A DNA stretch of 46,273 nucleotides, taken from contig CALOCV010000003.1 of assembly GCA_942491955.1 (NCBI GenBank), positions 1 to 46,273 on the forward strand, in the 5' to 3' direction. Below are positions 17,140 to 27,112 of this stretch, piece after piece. The notes beneath the pieces were generated by a model that saw only the letters and a program-made list of their open reading frames with translations, ran no database searches and was not told the DNA's origin. Source of the stretch: CALOCV01 sp942491955. GTDB lineage: Bacteria > Chlamydiota > Chlamydiia > Chlamydiales > CALOCV01. The position numbers were made by a program, and so were the translations under genes. Every line of letters begins with the position of its first letter. Within the stretch, counting starts at the first letter, position 1.

Positions 17140-19335
17140 CACCCTCTCCTTTGATTCCCCCAAAGAAAAGAAGAAATTTGTTCGATTAAGATATTTTCGG
17201 GAGCAAAGACATTGCGACAAGGAGGGATGGAATTGAGGAAGCTTTTGCCATAGGGTTTATTGATGAGACGAGCGTCAAGGCAGATGATACAACCTCTGTC
17301 TTTGTTATTGCGGATGAGGCGGCCAAAGCCTTGTTTGAATTTCACGATGGCTTTTGGAATGGAGTAGCGCCAAAAAGAGGACTCTCCTGTTTTTTCCAAA
17401 GCCTCCATCCGTGCTTGTGCGATGGGTTCTGTGGGGACGGGGAAGGGGAGTTTCACGAGAACCACACAGCGGAGAGCATCACCGACGACATCAACCCCTT
17501 CCCAGAAAGAACTGGTGGCAAAGAGGGAGGTGCCCTCTTTTTTCTTAAATGTTTCGAGAAGTTGGTAGCGCGGTTCATCTCCCTGACGCAGGAGAGGAAG
17601 GTGGGGAGAAAGGGTGATGTAGGCCTCTTCCATCTGATGGTAGGAAGTAAATAAGACCAGAGCGTTTCCCTTTGTCGCAGAAATGATTTGTGGGATGGCA
17701 ACAATAGCTGCTGGGAGAAATTCTTTTGTTGTAGGGAATGGAATATCGGTAGGAACACCGAAAAGTGCTTGTTTTGTGTAGGGGAAGGGAGAGGGTAGAA
17801 GATTTTCCGTTATCTTTAACGAGGGGAGATGGTCTTTTGTTAGACCTAGTTGTTGCCGAAGATGAACGAAGTGGCTCTCTGTCGCAAGTGTTGCGCTGCA
17901 GAGAACAACACTGGAAAGGTGAGAAAATAGGTTGTTTGCAAGGAGCGGGGCGACGGTAAGGGGAGCTTCATTGAGTGTGATTTCATCAGATAGCCTGCCC
18001 ATTTTTTTTTTCGATCCATCGAACCACTTGAGGTTCGGGTTCATTGAATAGAAAGTGATCTAGAAGATCGGATGCGGCTTCAAGACGCTTGCCAAGAGCC
18101 ATGAGTTCGAGGCGGATTCCTTCTGTCTGTTCAAAAACTTCTTGATGGAGAGCAGAACGGAGGTCTTGGTCGAGATGGCGGAGGAGTCGGGCGTAGTTTT
18201 TGAGTAGGGTGATGAGGTGTTTTACAGGGGGCTCCACGATGTTTTTCCATTTTGTATCAGAGAGATATTCCTTGCGCATCCGTATCTTCTCTTCTTGGAG
18301 TGTGGGGTTTCGATCGCTCCTTCGAAGCAGGGTAAAATATTCTGACAAGTGGGTGAAAGCATCGACGAGGGCTTGCAAAAGCTCTTGTCTTTGTGCAGGG
18401 AATTCAAGCGCCATCTTTTTAAGAATCGGTGGAAGAGAGGGAGACGAGGCGATAGGTATTTTTGAGAGGCGTTCGCGCAGCTGTATCAACTTCCCTTGAG
18501 ATCCTTTCCCTTTCTCTGCTGCAATCCTTCCAATGGTGCGAAAAAGATCGAGACGCGAGAGCTTCTGTCCGAGAAAAAGCGTCGCTACGTCTTCGATGTG
18601 GTGTGCTTCATCAAGGACAAGTCGCTGGTAGGAAGGGAGCAGGGCATCACTTGTAAAATCTCCCTTATCTTTTCGCAAAGAGAGATCGGAAAAAAGGAGG
18701 TGGTGATTGACCACCAATAGATTGGCCTCTTTCGCTTTTTCGCGAGCACGAAAAAAATGACACGCTTTATAATGGGGACACCGCTGGTAGGTACAGGTGT
18801 CGTGTTCGGCGGAGACTTTTTCCCAAATAGGGGGAGAGGGGACAATGGGAAGAGAGGAACGCGTCCCTTCAGTGGTTTGAGCTGCCCATGAGATAATTTG
18901 GTCGAACTCTTTTTGCTCGGACTCATTCAAAAAAAGGCGCTCGATCTGTGCTTCATCGAGTTTCCGTAGACAGAGATAATTTTGCATTCCCTTTACAACA
19001 AGGGCAGAACAGGAAATATTCAGTGCTTTAGCTACAAGAGGAATGTCTTTGTGCAAGAGCTGCTCTTGTAGATGGATCGTATGCGTGGCAATGACCGTCT
19101 TTTCTTTCCGAAAATGGGCCCAAAGGATAGCAGGAACTAGATAGGCTAAGCTTTTCCCCGTCCCTGTCCCGGCTTCAACAAGGGCGACCGCTTTTTCTTC
19201 ATAAGCATGCAAAACCTGCCGGAGCATTTCCATCTGTTCTTGGCGGAATGCGTAATGGGGAAGGGATCGAGAGAAAGGACCCCCTTCAATAAAAAGAGCT
19301 TCAACGTGATGCAGCAGATTTTGTGCTTCAGACAA
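17139..19335 (-). CDS. dinG: DinG-type ATP-dependent DNA helicase (frameshift in an A10/T10 run)
   Basis: XPD/DinG superfamily 2 helicase, about 730 residues, unwinding DNA in repair. Walker A VEAGTGTGKS; DEAH box VLDEAHHIED; four Cys for the iron-sulfur cluster in NYLC and in DTCTYQRCPHYKAC; motif VI QGFGRLIRNNKDRG. The frame breaks at ten T on the plus strand (18002-18011): VVRWIEKKNGQAI stops, while one base fewer gives RWIEKKMGRLSDEI and continues. The long homopolymer makes a read error or slippage likely. The start is inferred at TTG 19335 (SEAQNLLHHVEALF), 4 bp behind the rpoD stop; the open frame to 19461 overlaps rpoD and is not family-like. Confidence 0.88.
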
Positions 19336-19339
19336 TGGA

Positions 19340-20995
19340 CTACGTCTCGAGAAAATCGAGAAAGGCGCGTAGGTGTTTCGATCGGATAGGATGGCGCATT
19401 TTACGAATCGCTTTTGCTTCAATTTGCCGAATCCTTTCACGTGTGACCTTAAAACCAGCACCTACCTCTTCAAGGGTTTTCGGCTTCCCATCCCTAAGGC
19501 CAAACCGTTGAATCAATACCTCGCGTTCACGGTCGTTCAATGACTCAAGGACTTCGTCGATTTTATCTTTCAAAATCGAGTATCCCGTAACTTCCGAAGG
19601 AGAATCCGCAGTGGTGTCTTCGAGAAAATCACCAAATTGGCTCTCTCCACCATCACCGACTTCGGCTTGTAAGGAAATCGGATGCTGCGCAATTTTATAG
19701 ATCTCCCGAATCCTTTCAGGAGTCATGCTAAGTTCACGTGCAAGCTCTTCCGGAGAGGGTTCACGACCCGTTTCCATCATGAGTTTCTTCGCTCCACGTA
19801 ACACTTTATTGATCGTTTCAATCATATGAACAGGAATGCGAATCGTGCGTGCTTGGTCAGCAATCGCGCGTGTAACGGCCTGACGAATCCACCAGGTGGC
19901 ATAAGTGGAGAACTTGTATCCGCGGCGATACTCGAACTTCTCTACCGCTTTCATCAGGCCCATGTTTCCTTCTTGGATCAAATCTAGGAAGGAGAGGCCT
20001 CGGTTGGTATATTTCTTCGCGATGGAGATGACAAGGCGGAGGTTCGACTCGACCATCTCCCTTTTGGCCTCTTGGCTTTTATCCATCCAACGATGGAGCA
20101 TTCGGACGTCTTTTCGGAAACCATCTATCGATCGCCCAGCAGCGAGTTCCCTCTTTTTCAGTTTCATCTTTGCTGAAGAAAGCTTCATCGTAGCAAAACG
20201 ATTATGCTGAGCTCGAGGTGTTAACTCGCGGATTTCTTTTTCGAGCTCGAGAAAACGGGTATACGCTTGTTGGATGACCTCGGAGAAATCTTCCGTGATC
20301 GTTCCTCGCCAATGAAAACGACGGAGGTAGGCTTGAACCCGGATACGGCATTTTTCGATGTCTTCTTGGATCTTCTCTTTTTCTTTTGCGGAGAGATTGG
20401 ATTCTTCTCTGCGCAAGAGGAGCTGTTCGAGGATCTGGTCTTCATGGTGGAGAAGTTCAATGAGTTTGGGAAGAAGCTTCAGATATTGGGCTTTGCTTTT
20501 GATCTCTTTTTCGGCGACACATTTGTCAAAGCGATCTTTTCCCGTAAGGAGATGGTGGGCAATGGCGATCGATTCCCTTGTAGCAAAACGGAAGCGCATG
20601 ATGATCCGATCCACCTGGATCTGCGCTTTCTCGATCCTTTTTGAAATCTCGACCTCTTCTTCCCTGGTTAGAAGGGGGACAGAACCCATTTCTTTCAAAT
20701 ACATCCGGACGGGATCGTCAGGCGTTCCTTCGGAGCGTTTGGGAAGTCCTTCGAGCTCTTTTGCCTCTTTTTTTCGTTCCTTCTGCTTCTCTACTTCGAT
20801 TTGGTTGAGGATTTGGATATCCATCCCGCTCAAGAAGATCAAAATTTGATCGATCTGTTCCGCCGTATCGATCGTCATCGGCAGGATATCGTTGATCTTT
20901 TCGTACGTAATGAACCCGTCTTCTTTAGCAAGATTGACGATTTCGTCGATTTTTTCTTGGTAATCGGTGGGTGTGGCTTCTTCAGTTTTTTTCAT
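19340..20995 (-). CDS. rpoD: Primary RNA polymerase sigma factor (chlamydial sigma-66)
   Basis: 551 residues. The N-terminus has region 1.1 (IDEIVNLAKEDGFITYEKIN, with AEQIDQILIFLSGMDIQILN). Region 1.2 DDPVRMYLKEMGSVPLLT is at about 93-110. Region 2 contains NLRLVISIAKKYTNRGLSFL and YKFSTYATWWIRQAV. Region 4 near 507-534 has TLEEVGAGFKVTRERIRQIE and ends RSKHLRAFLDFLET. The length and text are very close to chlamydial sigma-66 (571 residues in C. trachomatis, from memory). It directs transcription of most genes. dinG follows 4 bp after the stop, so they are probably one transcript. Start ATG 20995. Confidence 0.97.
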   Translation of the reverse strand: MKKTEEATPTDYQEKIDEIVNLAKEDGFITYEKINDILPMTIDTAEQIDQILIFLSGMDIQILNQIEVEKQKERKKEAKELEGLPKRSEGTPDDPVRMYLKEMGSVPLLTREEEVEISKRIEKAQIQVDRIIMRFRFATRESIAIAHHLLTGKDRFDKCVAEKEIKSKAQYLKLLPKLIELLHHEDQILEQLLLRREESNLSAKEKEKIQEDIEKCRIRVQAYLRRFHWRGTITEDFSEVIQQAYTRFLELEKEIRELTPRAQHNRFATMKLSSAKMKLKKRELAAGRSIDGFRKDVRMLHRWMDKSQEAKREMVESNLRLVISIAKKYTNRGLSFLDLIQEGNMGLMKAVEKFEYRRGYKFSTYATWWIRQAVTRAIADQARTIRIPVHMIETINKVLRGAKKLMMETGREPSPEELARELSMTPERIREIYKIAQHPISLQAEVGDGGESQFGDFLEDTTADSPSEVTGYSILKDKIDEVLESLNDREREVLIQRFGLRDGKPKTLEEVGAGFKVTRERIRQIEAKAIRKMRHPIRSKHLRAFLDFLET

Positions 20996-21383
20996 AAAAA
21001 GGGAGAAAGGGTTCTGTGATCCCTGATCGTGACTTTACCCCTGCGACGAGGTATACCAACGGGAGATGGTTTTTTGTACACTCTTACTTGGCTACGTCTC
21101 TTAAGAGATGTGACCTCGTCAAAATCCACAAAATCTCATCGTAAAAATCAGGGGCATAAACAAAATCGGGCACAAGCGGGATTTTACGTCAAATTTCTTC
21201 CAAATAACAAAGCGTAAAGATCAAGGAAACTTCGAAAATCTTTGAGACGGAACGCTTGTAGATAAGTGGAAAAGACCAATGTGAAATCCCAATTTTTGCA
21301 TCTATTTTAATAGGTATATTGTCCTAGAGAGGGAGCTTTTTGTCAAGAACAAGAGAAATCCTATGATAGTCTCTGGTATAACG
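20996..21383. other. Region upstream of rpoD, no gene seen
   Basis: 388 bp between the end of oppF and the start of rpoD, both on the minus strand, should hold the rpoD promoter. I see a 10-base palindrome CTCTTAAGAG near 21097-21107, and on the minus strand TTGACG just upstream of it, but no convincing -10 box. No RNA gene recognised. Confidence 0.4.
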
Positions 21384-22367
21384 CTAATCCAAGATGCAAA
21401 AATATTCGTGATCCTTCTCTCCTGAAATACAGTCGATGACTCTCTTTTTCGGAGGAGGCTCCGCACAGATCGGCTGCGCATAAGGACAACGCGTCCGGAA
21501 AGGACACCCACTCGGCGGGTCACTCGGAGAAGGAATCTCCCCTTTGAGAAGAATCGGCTTTTTCTCTGACCACGGCTTCTCCTTCGGCGTCGTTGAAAGC
21601 AGTGCTTGTGTATAAGGGTGCTTCGGTCGAGAAAAAAGCTCCGCTGTAGAAGCCGACTCCATGACTTTCCCCAAATACATTACAATCACACGGTCGGCAA
21701 TGTGGCGCACCACAGAGAGATCGTGTGAAATAAATAGGTAACTCAACCCCTTTCTCTCCTTCAATCTTTGCAAAAGATTCAAGATCTGCGCTTGCACAGA
21801 GATGTCAAGCGCTGAAACCGCCTCGTCACAGATGATCAATTTGGGCTGCAATGCCAACGCCCTACCTATCCCAATCCTCTGTTGTTGTCCCCCAGAAAAC
21901 TCATGAGGATACTTCCCCATGCTGCTTGGCGGAAGACCCACCTCGTGAAGAAGGCGTGCCACCTCCTCTTGCTGTTCTCTTCCATTTCGTACAAGGCGAT
22001 AGTAGAGAAGGGATTCTCCAATCGATTCAAGCACCGTTTTTCGGGGATTCAATGAGGCGTACGGATCTTGGAAGATGACTTGTGCTTCACGTCGGATTTT
22101 TCTAAGCTCTTTAGGCGAAAGAGAGAGAAGGTCCTGCCCATCAAATAAAATACTACCCTCTGTCGGCTCGATCAAACGCAGAGCAGCACGAGCTGTCGTA
22201 CTTTTTCCACATCCCGATTCGCCAACAAGGGCAAGGACCTCTTCTTCATGGAGATCAAAATCAATCCCATCGACCGCCCTCACCTCACCAACCTGTTTTC
22301 GAAATACTCCAGCAAGTATAGGAAAGAATTTCTTTAGCTTACGAACGTGAAGGAGGGGTGTTTTCAT
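21384..22367 (-). CDS. oppF: Oligopeptide/dipeptide ABC transporter ATPase, OppF type
   Basis: 327 residues. Walker A GESGCGKST at 49-57, Q-loop FQDPYASLNP at 99-108, signature FSGGQQQR at 157-164, Walker B LIICDEAVSALD at 177-188, and the OppD/F C-terminal extension GCPFRTRCPYAQPICAE. It energises peptide import with OppD; the permease and binding-protein genes are not in the window. It begins 7 bp after the oppD stop, so the two form an operon. DEAVSALD has Val-Ser where DEPTSALD is common, usual for OppF. Start ATG 22367. Confidence 0.93.
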   Translation of the reverse strand: MKTPLLHVRKLKKFFPILAGVFRKQVGEVRAVDGIDFDLHEEEVLALVGESGCGKSTTARAALRLIEPTEGSILFDGQDLLSLSPKELRKIRREAQVIFQDPYASLNPRKTVLESIGESLLYYRLVRNGREQQEEVARLLHEVGLPPSSMGKYPHEFSGGQQQRIGIGRALALQPKLIICDEAVSALDISVQAQILNLLQRLKERKGLSYLFISHDLSVVRHIADRVIVMYLGKVMESASTAELFSRPKHPYTQALLSTTPKEKPWSEKKPILLKGEIPSPSDPPSGCPFRTRCPYAQPICAEPPPKKRVIDCISGEKDHEYFCILD

Positions 22368-22373
22368 GGCATT

Positions 22374-23384
22374 TTACCGAATGGAATCACTTTTTTTTGC
22401 ACTCTCTTCGGTTCCATCATAGAGCCAGCACAACGCCGTATGATTTTCCTCAGGGAGAAATCGGGACACCTTTCCCCTGCGACATTTCTCCATGCAATAC
22501 GGGCAACGAGGATGAAAACGACACCCTTGTGGCCACTCCGTAACACCAGGAACAGAACCGCGGATGGGATGCAATTCCCCCGGCAAGGTACTTGTCGTAA
22601 TCCGTGACGCAAACAACCCCTTTGTATAGGGATGAAGAGGATGAGAAAAAAGGGCGTTCACGTCGCCTTCTTCAACGATATGCCCCCCATACATGATCAA
22701 TACCCGATGGGCCATTTCAGCAACAACCCCCATATCGTGGGTAATCAATAGAATCGCTACCCCCTTTTTCTGCTGGAGCTGTTGCAGAAGATGGAGGATC
22801 TGCGCCTGAATGGTGACGTCAAGAGCCGTTGTCGGCTCGTCAGCAATGATCAAATCGGGTTCGCAAAGAAGGGTCATCGCAATCATAACCCTCTGCTTCA
22901 TCCCACCCGATATCTGATGAGGAAATGCTGAAAGAAGTTGCTTCGGTGTAGGGATACCGACCTCGCTCAATGCCATTACAATGCGATCTTCAGCCTCTTC
23001 ACCCTCCATGCTTAAATGAAGCTCGACGATTTCAAGCATCTGATTACCAATCGTATAAACGGGATTTAATGCACTCATCGGATCTTGAAAAATCATCGCG
23101 ATTTTTTTCCCACGAAGAAAACGCAGCTGTTTCTCCGAATAGGTGAGGAGATCGTCCCCTTGAAAAATAATCGATGAACCAGACTTGATCGATACCACCT
23201 CAGGCAAAATCTGCAAAATCGCAAGGCCCGTCATGGTCTTCCCGCATCCCGACTCACCGACCAGCGCAAGAGTCTCCCCTTTCTCGATCGAGAAAGAGAT
23301 GTCGTCGACTACGGGATAATGCTGCCTTTTTTTTTGCAAAAAAACCGTCAGGTGCTCTATCGAAAGGAGAGGAAAGTTTCCCAT
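22374..23384 (-). CDS. oppD: Oligopeptide/dipeptide ABC transporter ATPase, OppD type
   Basis: About 336 residues from ATG 23384 (MGNFPLLSIEHLTVFLQ). The open frame extends to 23465, but those 27 residues do not belong to the family and overlap the divergent gene. Walker A GESGCGKT, signature ISGGMKQR, Walker B LIIADEPTTALD, H-loop LLITHDMG. The C-terminal extension has FHPRCPYCMEKCRRG with four Cys, as in peptide-transport ATPases. Its promoter must lie in the short gap to the divergent DUF47 gene at 23456. Confidence 0.92.
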   Translation of the reverse strand: MGNFPLLSIEHLTVFLQKKRQHYPVVDDISFSIEKGETLALVGESGCGKTMTGLAILQILPEVVSIKSGSSIIFQGDDLLTYSEKQLRFLRGKKIAMIFQDPMSALNPVYTIGNQMLEIVELHLSMEGEEAEDRIVMALSEVGIPTPKQLLSAFPHQISGGMKQRVMIAMTLLCEPDLIIADEPTTALDVTIQAQILHLLQQLQQKKGVAILLITHDMGVVAEMAHRVLIMYGGHIVEEGDVNALFSHPLHPYTKGLFASRITTSTLPGELHPIRGSVPGVTEWPQGCRFHPRCPYCMEKCRRGKVSRFLPEENHTALCWLYDGTEESAKKSDSIR

Positions 23385-23455
23385 ACAGATATAGTAAGAA
23401 AGAATGTGAAAAAAAGAAATGACCGAATCAAGAGAAATTTGGTATCCTCTATCCC

Positions 23456-24127
23456 ATGCGATCATTAGCCAATCTCTTCGGAAACTCTCCCTTCGTTCCT
23501 TTAAAAGGTCATATCGACTTAGTAAAAGAGGCGGTACTGTTAATTCCTAAAGTCTTTTACGCGATCGATCATGGAGAAAAACAACGCCTTCCCTCACTAT
23601 GCGAAGAGATCTCGCAAAAAGAACATTTGGCCGATATCACAAAAAATGATATCCGCAATCAACTATCCAATAGCCTCTTTTTGCCCATTGCTAAAGAAAA
23701 ATTGCTCAAAATCCTTACTTTACAAGATTGTCTCGCAGACCGGGCCGAAGATATCGCCCGTATGGTCACCCTCAAAGATCTAACCATTCTCCCCCTCTTC
23801 CACGACCTCTTTTTCTCATTCTTAGACAAAAATATCGATGCCTTTAATGCCCTCTACCTCCTCATTACCGATCTCCATACCCATTTCGATTCGACGTTTG
23901 GAGGAAAAGGAGCGGAAAGAATCAAAGAACAAGTCGAACAAATTGCCTACTTCGAACACGAAGCCGATCTCCTCCAACACTCCCTTCTAGAAAAAGTCTA
24001 CGCAACAGAAGGGGAAATGAGTTTCGGTACATTCTACCTCTGGCAAAGAATATTCGAACGCATCAGCTCTCTTTCCGACCTAGCAGAGAACCTCGCCAAT
24101 ACCGTTCGAACGACAATAGAAAAATAA
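23456..24127 (+). CDS. DUF47 (PhoU-like) partner of the phosphate transporter
   Basis: 223 residues, all helical, starting MRSLANLFGNSPFVPLKGHI, with acidic helices (YFEHEADLLQHSLLEKVYAT). DUF47 proteins resemble PhoU and sit beside PiT transporters, probably tuning them. The stop at 24127 is followed by the transporter ATG after one base, so translation is probably coupled. The ribosome site is weak. Confidence 0.88.
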   Translation: MRSLANLFGNSPFVPLKGHIDLVKEAVLLIPKVFYAIDHGEKQRLPSLCEEISQKEHLADITKNDIRNQLSNSLFLPIAKEKLLKILTLQDCLADRAEDIARMVTLKDLTILPLFHDLFFSFLDKNIDAFNALYLLITDLHTHFDSTFGGKGAERIKEQVEQIAYFEHEADLLQHSLLEKVYATEGEMSFGTFYLWQRIFERISSLSDLAENLANTVRTTIEK

Positions 24128-24128
24128 T

Positions 24129-25553
24129 ATGGTCACAACCATCTTAATCCTCATCGCTCTCCTCGCCGGCCTCTATATGTCATGGAGTATTGGCGCGAAC
24201 GATGTCGCCAATGCGATGGGGACATCCGTCGGATCAAAAGCTCTAACCCTTCGCCAAGCCGTCTTCCTCGCCGCCGTTATGGAATTTGTCGGCGCCTTCT
24301 TTTTTGGTGAACGCGTGACCGCGACCGTACAAAGCGGCATCATCGATATCTCCCTTTATGCAAAGAATCCCCAAATCCTTGCCTTCGGCATGATCTCCTC
24401 CCTCCTTGCCGCCGGAGTTTGGCTACAATGCGCATCTTACTGGGGTTGGCCCGTCTCCACCACCCATACCATCATAGGAAGTGTTGTTGGCTTCGGATTG
24501 CTCACTCAAGGCGTTAACGGAATCTACTGGAATCACGTCATTTTTATTCTAAGCGGTTGGTTCTTCTCTCCTGTTTTAGGAGGCTTGCTCTCTTTTTTCT
24601 TTTTCATCTTCCTCCGCCGCGCTATCTTCTATGCCGACAATCCCGCTCTCGCCGCCCGCTTCTGGGCCCCTTTCCTCGTCTTTTTTGTTGGCTTCATCCT
24701 CGTCTCTTTCGTCACACTAAAAGGATTCTCTCACCTCACGACCACCATCTCGTGGCAACAAGCCCTCCTTTTGGGCCTTCTCGTCGGCCTAATCGGATTT
24801 GCCATTACCTTTTTTGGTGTCCGCCATCTCTCAGAAGATAAACAATTCCGCCCCTCGCCAAGAAAGGGATATGAACTGAGAAGAAGATTAGAAAGAGCCC
24901 GTAAACACCTCCTCATCGCCCTATCCAAAACAAAAGAAGATCTACGAGAACCTATAGCCAATGTGACCGATGAAGTCGATCGCCTCTGGCAATCCCTTCC
25001 CGCTCCTACAGAGACGATAACAGGTGATGATGCCTCCCTTCATACCGTTGAAACCATCTTTCGGCGCCTACAAATCATGAGCGCCGGCCTCATGGCTTTC
25101 GCCCACGGAGCCAATGATGTGGCCAATGCCATCGGCCCCCTCTCTGCATCCCTCTCCATCCTAACAACAGGAGAGGTCAATTCTGTCTTCACTCTATCCC
25201 CCTGGATCCTTGCTCTAGGTGGCTTTGGCATCGTCATCGGCCTCGCCTCCTGGGGCTGGCGCGTCATCGAAACCATCGGAAAAAAAATTACTGAACTCAC
25301 CCCAACACGGGGCTTCTCCGCTGAATTCGGCGCCGCGATGACCATCGTTTTCGCCTCCGGTCTCGGTCTCCCTATATCGACAACACAAACTCTTGTCGGC
25401 TCGGTCCTCGGCGTCGGTCTCGCCCGAGGCATAGGTGCCATCAACTTCCGCATGACGCGCGACATCTTCGCCTCGTGGTTCGTCACTGTACCCATCGGTG
25501 CTCTCCTTACCATTATTTTCTTCTTTGTTTTCACCACATTCCTAAGACCCTGA
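24129..25553 (+). CDS. pit: PiT-family inorganic phosphate permease
   Basis: 474 residues, multi-span membrane protein. It has the two inverted PHO4 signatures GANDVANAMGTSVGSKALT near 22-40 and GANDVANAIGPL near 328-339, plus two WPVSTTHTIIGSVVG / LPISTTQTLVGSVLG transport motifs. A charged cytoplasmic loop (about 238-300) separates the halves. It imports phosphate by cation symport. Second gene of a two-gene operon. GC and C-rich codons are higher than in the accessory region. Confidence 0.94.
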   Translation: MVTTILILIALLAGLYMSWSIGANDVANAMGTSVGSKALTLRQAVFLAAVMEFVGAFFFGERVTATVQSGIIDISLYAKNPQILAFGMISSLLAAGVWLQCASYWGWPVSTTHTIIGSVVGFGLLTQGVNGIYWNHVIFILSGWFFSPVLGGLLSFFFFIFLRRAIFYADNPALAARFWAPFLVFFVGFILVSFVTLKGFSHLTTTISWQQALLLGLLVGLIGFAITFFGVRHLSEDKQFRPSPRKGYELRRRLERARKHLLIALSKTKEDLREPIANVTDEVDRLWQSLPAPTETITGDDASLHTVETIFRRLQIMSAGLMAFAHGANDVANAIGPLSASLSILTTGEVNSVFTLSPWILALGGFGIVIGLASWGWRVIETIGKKITELTPTRGFSAEFGAAMTIVFASGLGLPISTTQTLVGSVLGVGLARGIGAINFRMTRDIFASWFVTVPIGALLTIIFFFVFTTFLRP

Positions 25554-25702
25554 ATTTTAGTCAGAATTCTGGAAATTGGCCCTTGATAATTGCGCCAAAC
25601 ACCCTCTTAGTTAGAACATCGAATTCTAAAGGCTATTTGGATTTTACCCTCGTACCCTTATCAAAAAGTGACCTAACTCCGATAGAGAAAAATTTATACA
25701 AA

Positions 25703-25757
25703 GTTATAGTTAGTTATAGCGTAAATATGCTATATTCGACTATAACTTGATATAACC
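25703..25757. promoter_or_regulatory. GTTATAG repeats and palindrome before a broken AAA gene
   Basis: GTTATAG at 25703 and 25713, its complement CTATAAC at 25740, a related TATAAC at 25751, and the palindrome TATAGC(8)GCTATA at 25715-25734. The cluster ends about 16 bp before the ATG at 25773 and is a likely operator. Confidence 0.5.
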
Positions 25758-25772
25758 TAAATGAGACGGAAT

Positions 25773-26266
25773 ATGGACCCGATCAAAAATCCCTTATTCA
25801 CCTGGAGCTGGGGCTCCTCCTCCTGAGATCGTCGGCCGAGGCCCCATTCTTAAGCAGGCAGAAATTTTACTTGGAAGAACACGAGCTCGAAAGCCTGAAA
25901 AAAATTTGTTATTAACAGGACTGCGCGGTGTTGGAAAGACAGTATTATTGAATGAAATTCAAAGAATGGCTGAAAAAGTTGACTACCAAACAATTTTTGT
26001 AGAAGCTCACGAAGATAAACCGCTTGGGGCATTGTTGGTTCCTTATTTGAGGACACTGTTGTTTAATCTGGATAGAATGGCAGGATTTGGCAACAGGGCC
26101 AGACGAGCTCTTGCTGTATTAAAAAGTTTTGTCAGCTCTTTGAAGGTTAGCTATGGGGAAATTACCTTAGGATTAGATATCGAACCCGAGTTGGGTTCTG
26201 CAGATAGCGGTGACCTTGAAATTGATTTACCACAGTTGTTTGTTGCGGTAGGAGAGGCTGCTTCTG
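25773..26266 (+). pseudogene. AAA ATPase, frameshifted and cut by an IS element
   Basis: Starts MDPIKNPLFT (ATG 25773), then a two-base loss near 25803 shifts to GAPPPEIVGRGPILKQAEIL. The Walker A LRGVGKT follows (about 25921-25941), then VEAHEDKPLGALLVPYLRTL. The frame is cut at VGEAASE by the terminal repeat of the IS5-type element at 26267. The 3' part is not found beyond the element. The opening MDPIKNPFxPGAGxPPPE is typical of a family of lone AAA ATPases. Confidence 0.8.
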
Positions 26267-26275
26267 AGAACCTGT

Positions 26276-26806
26276 TTAAAATCTTTTTAAAAGAAGAACT
26301 ACAAATGCTAAGACTACCATAGTTAAGCTAGTATTTAGCTTTCTTTCACAGTTTTTCCATAATCTTCTACACTTTTCAAGCCAGCTAAAAGAACGTTCCA
26401 CAACCCATCTTTTGGGAATCACTTTAAAAGTATGCAATTCATTTCTCTTGGCTATTTCTACTGGACAACCCAATATCTCTTGAATACCATCTGAAAATGG
26501 TTCTCCAGAGTATCCTCCATCAGCTAAAACGTTTTTTACTTCAGATAAAAAACTCTTCTTCAATGAACATGCTTCTAGCGCTCCTTTCCTATCTGTAATA
26601 TTTGCTGTAGTTATATGAATTGCATGAGGTAATCCTTGGGTGTCTACAGCGATGTGTCGTTTTATCCCTGAAATTTTTTTTCCTGCATCATACCCTTTAC
26701 TCTCAGCTGTATCGGTATTTTTAACGCTTTGCGCATCAATTATTATAAAACTGGTTTTCTCTTTCCGACCATTGTTTTGTCGGACCTCTCCAACCATTCT
26801 CAGCAA
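26276..26806 (-). pseudogene. IS5-family transposase, C-terminal part
   Basis: 176 residues in one frame: FIIIDAQSVKNTD (first Asp), KGYDAGKKISGIKRHIAVDT, VLADGGYSGEPF (second Asp), VVERSFSWLEKCRRLWKNCE (Glu). All three catalytic residues are present, but the first part (ORFA, helix-turn-helix) is missing because the cassette adjoins at 26807. It starts inside the conserved text GEVRQNNGRKEKTS. Confidence 0.85.
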
Positions 26807-26812
26807 TAAAAA

Positions 26813-27092
26813 CTACCACAGAGCCCACAGAGAGCACAGAGAGAGGGTTATATTTTCATTCGACGAATGCCTTCTACCAATCGTTTCACATTAAAATTGA
26901 TCAGCAATCCTCGGGCACAAGTTCCATAGAGCTTTAAATAAGATAGTCGTTGTGCTTCGTGTATTAGAGCTATTCCATTCACAGATTTAATTTCTATAAT
27001 TACCTGATCCTCTACAACTTCTTCAGACATTTCTGGATGCACTAAACAATCTATATGTCCTCCCTCTGTGTTCTCTGTGGGCTCTGTGGTAG
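26813..27092 (-). mobile_element. GxxExxY cassette with inverted CACAGAG ends (deleted copy)
   Basis: Ends CTACCACAGAGCCCACAGAG at 26813 and CTCTGTGGGCTCTGTGGTAG at 27073-27092, with AGCACAGAGAGAGGG / CCTCCCTCTGTGTT further in. The unit flanked is the same as at 45793-46273 and lies in the same orientation behind an IS5-type transposase tail. Confidence 0.7.
26848..27054 (-). pseudogene. GxxExxY protein with a 71-codon in-frame deletion
   Basis: Reads IDCLVHPEMSEEV and then directly VEDQVIIEIKSVNGIALIHE to RRMKI. Compared with the 139-residue copy at 45826 this joins residue 13 to residue 85, so the GxxExxY motif and the first acidic residue of the nuclease-like fold are lost while the frame is kept. 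The start codon is also changed (ATA or ATT in place of ATG). Confidence 0.8.
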
Positions 27093-27112
27093 TTTATTTT
27101 CTAAAAACTCGT

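Noticed and set aside
17986..18044. dinG as two separate genes
   Set aside because: The break falls in a ten-base homopolymer inside one continuous helicase; removing one base restores the family alignment.
20267..20849. Plus-strand frames opposite rpoD
   Set aside because: They mirror the highly charged helices of the sigma factor and show no features of their own.
25040..25537. Minus-strand 165-residue frame inside the phosphate transporter
   Set aside because: Composition is Arg/Pro/Met-rich without any motif; it lies wholly opposite a well-supported gene.
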